Shown here: piece after piece, positions 1 through 5,012 of the stretch
How the letters are laid out: each line of letters starts with the position of its first letter
Position numbering within the stretch: position 1 is the first letter of the stretch
Assembly: GCA_013298325.1 (NCBI GenBank)
Contig: JAAFHJ010000102.1
Location: 3,798-11,432, forward strand
Direction: 5' to 3'
DNA: 7,635 nucleotides
Source: Myxococcales bacterium
Lineage (GTDB): Bacteria; Myxococcota_A; Polyangia; Polyangiales; Polyangiaceae
Notes under the pieces: generated by a model
The model's database searches: none
Seen by the model: only the letters and a program-made list of their open reading frames with translations
What the model was told of the DNA's origin: nothing
Program-made: the position numbers and the translations under genes

Positions 1-252
1 GAACTTTCCGCTCATCACGACCGACTCGCAGGCGACGACATTCGGATGGGAGAGGTCAAAGAGAATTCCGAGTTCCCGGAGGAAGCTGTCTTGGCGCCCG
101 TGCTCGCGAATGAACTCCTTCAGCGCGACGCGCCGACCGGTCTCGAGATCGCTTGCACGATACACGCGACCGAAGGCCCCCTCGCCGACGATTTCCTCAA
201 CGGCGTAGCGTCCTTTGAGGACCTGACCGAGGACCGCGTGTTCATGCACCAC
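1..252 (-). CDS. Hanks-type Ser/Thr protein kinase, N-terminal part (partial at window edge)
   Basis: Only the first 84 codons are inside the window; the reading frame is open at base 1. The visible part is the N-lobe of a eukaryote-like protein kinase: a GRYAVEEIVGEGAFGRVYRA segment (residues 14-33) holding the Gly-rich ATP loop GEGAFGRV, then VALK with the ATP-anchoring Lys45, then the helix-C glutamate (Glu60) in FLRELGIL, then LSHPNVV. The start is a GTG at 252 (or the next codon, GTG at 249). An in-frame stop lies a few codons upstream and a GGAGG ribosome site sits six bases before the first GTG. The start overlaps the end of the bilin-reductase-like gene by about ten bases, which implies translational coupling. 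In the cell it would phosphorylate Ser/Thr targets; targets and any sensor or membrane domain lie outside the window. The kinase assignment is firm; a link to bilin sensing is only inferred from the overlap. Confidence 0.9.
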   Translation of the reverse strand, partial: MVHEHAVLGQVLKGRYAVEEIVGEGAFGRVYRASDLETGRRVALKEFIREHGRQDSFLRELGILFDLSHPNVVACESVVMSGKF

Positions 253-1144
253 GGCGCACCTCCGCGTCGCTCACCGGGAGCGGGCCCGGTGTGGAAGGCC
301 CGCCGTCTCCCGCGACGCCGCTACCGGCAAATTCGCTGGCGGTCGCGAACGGCCCCTTCGGTTCCGCAAGAAATACATGTTGGAAATAGTCGTCGCACCA
401 AGCCTCGCCGAAGAGCTTTGCGACGATCTTCGACTGTTTCTTCACGCGACCGAGGGCCCCTAGAAATGGACCGTGAGAGAAGCGTTCGTTGCCGCCTGTG
501 GGGCGACGAACATGATCCAACTGGCCAAAGAGGACGGCGTCGCGATAGGCGCGAAACGTCGCCGGAAGGCGCTCCACGAACGCTTCCTCGCGGCCGGCTC
601 GTGGGTGAAGAAAGGCGACGCGGCCCGAGAACGGGGCTTGGGAAATCGCCTCCGGCGAAGCGGCGTCCGCACAATCGCCGAGGGCGGTCCGCGCGTCGCC
701 AAGGCGATGCCCGAGCGCGAGCCGCTCGGTGCGCGTCGAGCGCGGAACGGTGTCGTCCTCCGCGGAAGGGAGGAGGACATCGAGGATCGCGACGCGAGCG
801 ACGCCTCCAAACCCAACCAAATCTGCTGCAAATACAGCACCATCGACGCCCCGTGGGAGCACGAGCACCGTGAGAGAGCAGATCGAGTCGCCAGCGCCAA
901 CGATGGAAGCCATCCGAAGTTCCCGGTGGGCGCTGCGATGAATGGTCGTCGCGAGGGAGACGGCACGCCCGTTCCACGTCCCGGGGCGCAGCGCCATTTC
1001 CGGTGCGACCGGCTCGGGAGAGGCCCCGCCATCGGCCTCGCCAAACGCGACAAGCGTCTCCCGCGCCAGCGCGTCGAGGACCTGGGCGATGGACGTTGCC
1101 GGGGGCGCGGCGGAGGAAGCGACCGGACGTGGAGGGACGGACAT
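242..1144 (-). CDS. Ferredoxin-dependent bilin reductase-like protein (PcyA/HY2 family, divergent 'pre-PcyA' type)
   Basis: This 300-residue protein resembles FDBRs, soluble enzymes that reduce biliverdin to phytobilins with electrons from ferredoxin. The clearest match is residues 74-126, where FAADLVGFGG followed by VAILDVL aligns with the PcyA segment FGCDIVAGPGG plus AAIADL; Asp108 matches the catalytic Asp105 of Synechocystis PcyA. The second match is residues 236-259, where KLFGEAWCDDYFQHVF aligns with the C-terminal KAFGEAWAERYMSQVLF of PcyA. By hand alignment from memory, other PcyA active-site residues are absent: His74 maps to Arg77, Glu76 to Ala79, His88 to Thr92 and Asp220 to Lys235, while Lys221 maps to Lys236. 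A Gly/Pro-rich tail of about 40 residues follows residue 260 and is extra to the family. The start has AGGAG six bases upstream, only ten bases after the preceding globin-like gene stops. Family membership is likely; the reaction product is unknown, and loss of activity cannot be excluded. Confidence 0.82.
   Translation of the reverse strand: MSVPPRPVASSAAPPATSIAQVLDALARETLVAFGEADGGASPEPVAPEMALRPGTWNGRAVSLATTIHRSAHRELRMASIVGAGDSICSLTVLVLPRGVDGAVFAADLVGFGGVARVAILDVLLPSAEDDTVPRSTRTERLALGHRLGDARTALGDCADAASPEAISQAPFSGRVAFLHPRAGREEAFVERLPATFRAYRDAVLFGQLDHVRRPTGGNERFSHGPFLGALGRVKKQSKIVAKLFGEAWCDDYFQHVFLAEPKGPFATASEFAGSGVAGDGGPSTPGPLPVSDAEVRRGA
259..263 (-). promoter_or_regulatory. Ribosome binding site deciding the GTG start of the kinase
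   Basis: GGAGG on the minus strand, inside the last codons of the bilin-reductase-like gene, six bases before GTG at 252. No ATG is available in this frame between the upstream in-frame stop and the kinase Gly loop, so this site supports a GTG start. Confidence 0.7.
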
Positions 1145-1154
1145 GGGGGGCTCC

Positions 1155-1610
1155 TCAGCGGGCGAGTTCAGCGATCCAAGTTTCTAAATAGGCTGCGATT
1201 TTCCGAGCATCGATCGGATCGAGGTGCTCTTCGAGCGCTGCCTTCAGGAACGCATGCCGCTGGACAACCTCCTCGCGGGGCGCGAGCGCGAGAACCAACT
1301 CGGCGAACCAAGGCACGAAATCCTTCTCGAAGGCGGCCATGTCTTTCTTCACGAACGCCTGCGTCGCGTAACGGAGCGTCGTTCGGAGCTCCTCTTCGAG
1401 GGCGGTGCGCTGACCGGCCGCCTCGGGTCTGCGCGCGAGGTAGCGCTCGACGGCGTCATCCACGATCTTCCGCTCGCGGGCCTCTACCCCCCGGGCGGCC
1501 GCGAGTCGTTGCGTGAAGTCGACCGCGTAGCTGCGGAGCACATCGATCTCCGAGTCGGTGAGGTAGCGCCCCTCGGCCTGTCTGATCGTCTCGATCATTT
1601 CTGTATTCAT
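1155..1610 (-). CDS. Phycobiliprotein-superfamily globin-like protein B (BBAG-like)
   Basis: A 151-residue, largely helical protein with the layout of a phycobiliprotein subunit (usually about 160 residues). The N-terminal AEGRYLTDSEIDVLRSYA (residues 12-29) matches the AEARYLSPGELDRIKAF region of allophycocyanin alpha; residues 44-63 match the helices around RERIIKQAGDQLFQKRPD; and TLRYATQAFVKKD (78-90) aligns without gaps with YLRLITYGIVAGD. The chromophore-attachment cysteine of phycobiliproteins (Cys84 numbering) maps to Leu71, and the bilin-contacting Arg-Asp pair maps to Glu73-Glu74. The protein has no cysteine at all, so a thioether-linked bilin is impossible. I recall such proteins being called bilin biosynthesis-associated globins in non-photosynthetic bacteria. 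It lies 42 bases after V4R-1 and ten bases before the bilin-reductase-like gene. It might bind a bilin non-covalently or act as a scaffold; the role is inferred. Confidence 0.85.
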   Translation of the reverse strand: MNTEMIETIRQAEGRYLTDSEIDVLRSYAVDFTQRLAAARGVEARERKIVDDAVERYLARRPEAAGQRTALEEELRTTLRYATQAFVKKDMAAFEKDFVPWFAELVLALAPREEVVQRHAFLKAALEEHLDPIDARKIAAYLETWIAELAR

Positions 1611-1652
1611 AACGTTTCCTTTCGCCGCAAGACTCGCGACTCAGTCCGCCAT

Positions 1653-2312
1653 TCAGCCGAGTTCGTCGCGGGCGATCGCATCAAGAATCTCGCGACGCTT
1701 GCGCCCTTCCCGCACCCATGAATCGAGGATCTTCGTGCGGGCCTCCGTCCCGATCATGAAGTGACAGCGTGCATCTCCTTTGCTTTTGCAGCAAATTTCG
1801 ACCGCGTGGAGTTCGCGACCGGCAAGCTCCGAAAGGATCGCTGCAAGAACGCCGGCAATGATGTGGTCGGTCGTTTTGCCGACGTTCCCCACCACATCGC
1901 TATACATCGCGTTCTCGACGATCGCCTCCAGGAGGCCCTTGTCGGACGTCGAGTGATCGAACTGGAGCAGTCCCCAGCCGTAAAGCGCCCAAACGCGACG
2001 GAGAACCTGGGTATGAAAATGGAGCGGGAGTTCGGCCTGATCGCGCTGGTAGAACTGGCGCGTCTCGATGCCGAGGCGCTTCATGAAGCGCTGCCCCCAA
2101 TTGCGCCCGCACGCGTAGAGGACCACCTTCGTCGCCGAACCGCACTCCTCTTCGAGGCCGGCTGCCAGTCCGAGGACGAGGTCCTCCGGGATGGCGACCA
2201 TCCGCGTGCCGATAGGACTCCGAATGACGCCATTTCGGACGTTGAGGCTGAAGTATTCCCCTTCGCGGTAGGGGTTCTTGGCAAAGATCGGAAGATCGGA
2301 TTCAACTTTCAT
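1653..2312 (-). CDS. V4R-domain protein 1
   Basis: A 219-residue soluble protein ending in a V4R (4-vinyl reductase) domain, a small-molecule-binding fold known from bacteriochlorophyll protein BchJ and from N-terminal sensor regions of aromatic-responsive regulators. The hallmark is residues 150-187: a helix IIAGVLAAILSELAG, then Cys175-x3-Gly179-x3-Cys183-His-Phe185. A second conserved spot, LYACGRNWG (65-73), is shared with V4R-2, and both fall at identical residue numbers in the two proteins, so the pair are full-length paralogues rather than proteins sharing one domain. The ATG overlaps the stop of globin-like gene A as ATGA, with a GGGAGGG ribosome site just upstream, indicating translational coupling. 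V4R proteins are known or suspected to bind hydrophobic or tetrapyrrole-like ligands, so bilin binding or delivery is a reasonable inference here. No DNA-binding or ATPase domain is attached, which argues against a regulator. Confidence 0.87.
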   Translation of the reverse strand: MKVESDLPIFAKNPYREGEYFSLNVRNGVIRSPIGTRMVAIPEDLVLGLAAGLEEECGSATKVVLYACGRNWGQRFMKRLGIETRQFYQRDQAELPLHFHTQVLRRVWALYGWGLLQFDHSTSDKGLLEAIVENAMYSDVVGNVGKTTDHIIAGVLAAILSELAGRELHAVEICCKSKGDARCHFMIGTEARTKILDSWVREGRKRREILDAIARDELG

Positions 2313-2824
2313 GCTGCCCTCCCTTGACTAGAGATATCAAGCTGACCCGGCGGGTTCCCTTCCTGCTCTCGGAGTACGATCTCGACGAATGGAACCAGTA
2401 TTTCGGCATCATCATGCGTTAGATGAGTACGACATGCCTGAATGAGCGCCCGATACCCGGCGACAACCTGTTCCGTTTCACAGAGGGCATTCATGATGGT
2501 GCGGAGCCACACGGCGAACTTGTCGTAGACAAAGTCCGGATCCATCGTGAGCATCCCAAGGGTCGCGTAGCGGAGAGTCTGGCCCTGGTCGCGACGAACG
2601 CGCGCGAAGGCATCTGAGCCATAACGTTCAAGCATTCCTGGATATTTCGCCGAGAGAGCGGCAATAACATCATCGAGGATGGCAACTTCGGCGCGCTCGA
2701 TGGCCGCCATGGTCTCAACGCGGGCGAGAAGATTCTCCGCGTAATTTTCAAGGGAGCGCCCCTCGGCTTCGTTAAAGTAGCGCCCCTCAGCCCGACGAAA
2801 GATGGCCAAAATCTCTTGATTCAT
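2309..2824 (-). CDS. Phycobiliprotein-superfamily globin-like protein A (BBAG-like)
   Basis: A 171-residue helical protein, paralogous to protein B: AEGRYFNEAEGRSLENYAEN (12-31) corresponds to the N-terminal region of protein B and of phycobiliprotein alpha subunits. IERAEVAILDDVIAAL (42-57) matches the following helix, and TLRYATLGMLTMD (83-95) aligns with YLRLITYGIVAGD of allophycocyanin. At the bilin pocket, the covalent-attachment cysteine position is Val76, but the next Arg-Asp pair is kept as Arg78-Asp79; in phycobiliproteins this Asp binds the bilin pyrrole nitrogens. This copy therefore looks better suited to hold a bilin non-covalently than copy B. The start ATG overlaps the stop of the 116-residue gene (ATGA) and the stop overlaps the start of V4R-1 in the same way, so it is embedded in a coupled array. 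The C-terminal tail from about residue 154 is Gly/Pro/Gln-rich and probably disordered. Non-covalent bilin binding is inferred, not shown. Confidence 0.85.
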   Translation of the reverse strand: MNQEILAIFRRAEGRYFNEAEGRSLENYAENLLARVETMAAIERAEVAILDDVIAALSAKYPGMLERYGSDAFARVRRDQGQTLRYATLGMLTMDPDFVYDKFAVWLRTIMNALCETEQVVAGYRALIQACRTHLTHDDAEILVPFVEIVLREQEGNPPGQLDISSQGRAA

Positions 2825-3171
2825 TGTACTTTCTCCCAGTTAAACATTGCAAGAATAGCGCCAACGCTCCGCTTCTCTTGCGCGGCAACTTTGGGGCGTT
2901 CTTCGCGAACGCCATCCCAGGGGAGCAGACCGTAGAATCGTCGCGCCCCCATCGATGCATCCGGATGAAACAGTTCTCGTTCCTGGCGGCCGCTTTCCGG
3001 CGCGCTCACTTCGTCCTTTTTTCCACTTTCCCAGGGGATCCCGCGAAACACGAATTTCGCGGCGCGCGTGGCGAGTTCGGGTGGGAGGCCGACGAGCTCC
3101 CGTTGGTTGCTCTTGGCGCGGGCGCGGCGGTCGGCCGCTGGCACGTAGACGTTGCGGAGGATCGCGCTCAT
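2821..3171 (-). CDS. Small protein with three short Trp motifs, unknown function (possible scaffold/linker)
   Basis: I do not recognise a family for this 116-residue protein. The frame stays open upstream of 3171, but the ATG at 3171 is the sensible start: it has a GAGGG site just before it, lies seven bases after the V4R-2 stop, and its own stop overlaps the next start as ATGA. The protein is basic, rich in Arg/Lys/Glu and probably mostly disordered. Three similar short peptides stand out: FVFRGIPWES (residues 40-49), RRFYGLLPWDG (77-87) and AILAMFNWEK (105-114), with Trp at 47, 85 and 112. The pattern is two hydrophobic residues, two variable, one hydrophobic, Pro or Asn, Trp, acidic. Repeated short motifs in a flexible chain are typical of multivalent docking, so a scaffold for V4R or globin-like partners is plausible. 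Its position between V4R-2 and globin A supports a role in the same complex, but this is inference. Confidence 0.75.
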   Translation of the reverse strand: MSAILRNVYVPAADRRARAKSNQRELVGLPPELATRAAKFVFRGIPWESGKKDEVSAPESGRQERELFHPDASMGARRFYGLLPWDGVREERPKVAAQEKRSVGAILAMFNWEKVQ

Positions 3172-3178
3172 GGTGCCC

Positions 3179-3820
3179 TCACAGCTTGGCGAGCACGTCG
3201 GAAGCGCTCGCCCCTTCCTCGAGCCAGAACTCGACCGCGTTGACGCGCTTCTCGGAGCCAATCACGAAGCGGCAGTAGTTCGCCCCCATCGCGTAACACT
3301 GGATCTCAATCCCTGCGAGAGGCCGCCGAGAGAGGTGCGTCAATACGCCAGCAAAGAGACCGGCATAGAGGTAACAGACAGGTTTTCCAATCTCCCCGAG
3401 CGTCTTCGCCATGACCGAATCGTAGAGATTTACGACAACGATCCCCTGCTCGTTCTTGGAAAAGTCAATTTCCCAAGATCCCCATCCGGTCGCCTGGAGG
3501 GGCCACCACCACGTCTCCATGAGGAAGGCAAAGTTCATCGCCTGCACGTCACGGCCGTACTCACGCACGACGTTGGTCTCGAAACGTCGCATGTCGTGGA
3601 GCCCCCATTGGAACCCACACTTGTAGAGAATGACCGCGGAAGCGTCACCGACCTCCTGCTCAAGACCGGCCTGAAGGCCCGCGATAAAATCTTCCGAGAC
3701 GTGAAACGTTCTCTGGGCATTTCTAGAGAGAATCGTCCCCGTTTTTACGTCGTGTCGCAGGAAGTCTTCAAGCGTGTAGACGTTGTGCTTGTTGGGTTGT
3801 TGCCCGAGAATAATACTCAT
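3179..3820 (-). CDS. V4R-domain protein 2
   Basis: A 213-residue protein paralogous over its full length to V4R-1. The C-terminal V4R signature is a helix YLYAGLFAGVLTHLSRRPLA (150-169) followed by Cys175-x3-Gly179-x3-Cys183-Arg-Phe185. The mid-protein LYKCGFQWG (65-73) matches LYACGRNWG of V4R-1. I chose the ATG at 3820 over the ATG at 3847: 3820 has AGGAG at six-base spacing, and it makes the conserved residues fall at exactly the same numbers as in V4R-1. It is unusually Trp-rich between residues 100 and 120 (a run of three Trp at 104-106), suggesting a large aromatic surface or ligand pocket. It begins 81 bases after the ferredoxin gene and is followed seven bases later by the Trp-motif protein. 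Likely role: binding or transferring a hydrophobic or tetrapyrrole ligand made by the cluster; this is inferred from family and neighbours. Confidence 0.87.
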   Translation of the reverse strand: MSIILGQQPNKHNVYTLEDFLRHDVKTGTILSRNAQRTFHVSEDFIAGLQAGLEQEVGDASAVILYKCGFQWGLHDMRRFETNVVREYGRDVQAMNFAFLMETWWWPLQATGWGSWEIDFSKNEQGIVVVNLYDSVMAKTLGEIGKPVCYLYAGLFAGVLTHLSRRPLAGIEIQCYAMGANYCRFVIGSEKRVNAVEFWLEEGASASDVLAKL

Positions 3821-3826
3821 ACATTG

Positions 3827-3831
3827 CTCCT
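3827..3831 (-). promoter_or_regulatory. Ribosome binding site deciding the V4R-2 start
   Basis: AGGAG on the minus strand, six bases before ATG at 3820. It lies inside the longer open frame that would begin at 3847 and so favours the shorter protein. Confidence 0.7.
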
Positions 3832-3851
3832 GTTCGTAGGCGCGCATCCCG

Positions 3852-3906
3852 TCTAACCGACGAAATCATTTCGCATTTCCGTCACAAAAAGGGTCTTACG
3901 GTTAGA
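3852..3906. repeat. Nested inverted repeats between ferredoxin and V4R-2
   Basis: Outer arms TCTAACCG (3852-3859) and CGGTTAGA (3899-3906) are exact 8-base complements separated by 39 bases. Inside them, at 3861-3873, is a small hairpin, CGAAAT and ATTTCG around a single C. The left outer arm in transcript order overlaps the ferredoxin stop codon. The stretch is visibly less GC-rich than the flanking genes. It could be an operator, an internal promoter region or an mRNA processing/stability element. No U-run follows the small hairpin, so a classic intrinsic terminator is not supported. Chance occurrence is possible. Confidence 0.4.
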
Positions 3907-4381
3907 GATCGCGGCTCCCCTCCATGAGCCTCTGCATGTCCACATCGACCTGCGCGAGCGCGTTCACGACGCTTCGAGTAATGATCTTCCCCTCCTCGAC
4001 GAGCGTCTTTCCCGAGATTGGATGAAGGATTCGCGACTCTGCACGGCGCCCAATCAGCTCCGTAAGATCGGCGCTTCTTTCGATATAGAGTCCCTTGGGA
4101 AGGCGAACGACAACCCCCTCACCGAGGACGCGGGCCTGGCATGCGAGGCGCGAGGAAGGGGTCGCCTCCCCGAGGAGGGAAAGGGTCCTCTCCTCCTTCT
4201 TGGTCATCGGCGTGAGCGCCTGCGCCCCCGACTCGATATAGATGTGACACGTGGCGCAGATCCCACGGCCGCCGCACGCCATTTTTACCGGCGTACGCTC
4301 CGCAAGGAGAGCCTGAAGGACGTTCGCCTCCGTCTTGACTTCGACGCGCCGACCCGTCTGCAAAAATGCGACCGTTTTCAT
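3902..4381 (-). CDS. 2Fe-2S ferredoxin with C-terminal extension
   Basis: This 159-residue protein begins with a [2Fe-2S] ferredoxin domain (residues 1 to about 95), a soluble one-electron carrier. Cluster ligands are Cys36, Cys42 and Cys45 in ACGGRGICATCHIYIESG, and Cys81 in RLACQARVLGEG. The spacing CX5CX2CX35C is that of adrenodoxin/putidaredoxin-like proteins rather than the CX4CX2C of plant-type photosynthetic ferredoxins. Residues 96-159 form an extra basic-acidic helical tail containing ILHPISGKTLVEEGKIIT, not part of the usual domain. FDBRs require ferredoxin, so a ferredoxin in this array is a natural candidate electron donor to the bilin-reductase-like enzyme. A TTGGAG site precedes the ATG, 55 bases after the acidic protein gene, and 81 bases separate it from V4R-2. 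No ferredoxin reductase is present here. The ferredoxin identity is firm; the partner is inferred. Confidence 0.93.
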   Translation of the reverse strand: MKTVAFLQTGRRVEVKTEANVLQALLAERTPVKMACGGRGICATCHIYIESGAQALTPMTKKEERTLSLLGEATPSSRLACQARVLGEGVVVRLPKGLYIERSADLTELIGRRAESRILHPISGKTLVEEGKIITRSVVNALAQVDVDMQRLMEGSRDL

Positions 4382-4436
4382 GTTTCAGTGCTCCAAGTTT
4401 TCGGGCCGCCAATGGGCATCTCAAGCCGCGCGGCGT

Positions 4437-4979
4437 TCAGGCCCCCCACCGAAACTTCGCGAGCACGTCGCGCGTGCTGCCAAACACGCGGGGAATGGGG
4501 CCGGCGCTCCGGGGCGCCGAATCGAGATGGACACGGCGCGGCATCGGGACCGGCTCGAGGCGGCGCGGTGGCGGAAAGGAATCGGCACGCGATGCGTAGC
4601 CGGCGGGGTGGACCGAGCTGTGCGCGGCGGGCGCTTCGGCGCCAGGTCGCGAACTCAACGACCGAAGGCGGGCCGAATCGGCAACAGCGCCTGCGCGCGG
4701 ATCGGCGGCGAGGCCCTCGGGGACGCGTGCGGGACGGAGCGCCGCCGGGAGATCGTCCTCCGCGATATTCCTACTCGCTGCATCGACCAGGTTTTCGCTC
4801 GCTGACGCCAGTTGCGAGGAGTCGACCGCGAGCGCACTTTCAATCCCATCGATCAATGCAAGGATGTCTTCCTGCGACTCTTCCTGCACATCGTGATCGG
4901 GCTCGTTATCCGGCGCATTGTTGGCCACTTCTTCCGACACCTCTCCCCCACTCAATTCATACTCTTCGTCGTTCGTCAT
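4437..4979 (-). CDS. Acidic, disordered protein of unknown function with a C-terminal Trp motif
   Basis: I do not recognise this 180-residue protein. Residues 1-55 are strongly acidic (many Glu/Asp) with a helical-looking stretch EDILALIDGIESALAV (37-52) and a continuation to about residue 75. Residues 80-160 are Pro/Ala/Arg-rich and low-complexity, so likely disordered. The protein ends in STRDVLAKFRWGA, whose VLAKFRW resembles the ILAMFNW peptide at the end of the 116-residue Trp-motif protein. The ATG at 4979 has a TAGGAGAA ribosome site, 33 bases after the preceding gene, and the ferredoxin follows 55 bases later. Coding is supported by the ribosome site, the lack of overlap with better frames and the acidic-to-proline composition switch. 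A tethering or adaptor role is a guess from its layout only. Confidence 0.7.
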   Translation of the reverse strand: MTNDEEYELSGGEVSEEVANNAPDNEPDHDVQEESQEDILALIDGIESALAVDSSQLASASENLVDAASRNIAEDDLPAALRPARVPEGLAADPRAGAVADSARLRSLSSRPGAEAPAAHSSVHPAGYASRADSFPPPRRLEPVPMPRRVHLDSAPRSAGPIPRVFGSTRDVLAKFRWGA

Positions 4980-5012
4980 ACGGTCTTCTCCTAAACTTTT
5001 CTGGATTCAAGA

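Noticed and set aside
46..1516. Long plus-strand open frames opposite the bilin-reductase-like and kinase genes
   Set aside because: Arg/Pro-rich translations with no recognisable motif; they mirror minus-strand genes that have clear family signatures and ribosome sites. High GC makes antisense frames long.
1611..1652. Possible promoter or operator between V4R-1 and globin-like B
   Set aside because: Only a 4-base inverted repeat and a ribosome site; no promoter-like elements I can support.
3179..3205. V4R-2 C-terminus SDVLAKL resembling RDVLAKF of the acidic protein
   Set aside because: It lacks the Phe-x-Trp core of the motif and ends there; probably coincidence in a helical tail.
3172..3261. 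Upstream extension of the 116-residue protein frame beyond ATG 3171
   Set aside because: It would overlap the V4R-2 coding end by about 80 bases with a low-complexity Ser/Arg/Ala leader, while ATG 3171 has a good ribosome site and sits seven bases after the V4R-2 stop.
3821..3847. Longer V4R-2 start at ATG 3847
   Set aside because: The nine extra residues contain the ribosome site for ATG 3820, and the shorter form puts conserved residues in register with V4R-1.
3861..3873. Hairpin CGAAAT-C-ATTTCG as an intrinsic terminator
   Set aside because: Short stem and no U-run after it on the minus strand; the downstream V4R gene follows closely.
3902..4100. Ferredoxin tail segment HPISGKTLVEEGKIIT compared with similar P/G-x-L-x-x-G-x-x-IT segments in RNA polymerase beta-prime and HD-GYP proteins
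   Set aside because: Too short and generic a resemblance to assign a domain.
4425..4434. Ten-base palindrome GCCGCGCGGC before the ferredoxin gene
   Set aside because: Short GC-only palindromes are expected by chance in this composition.
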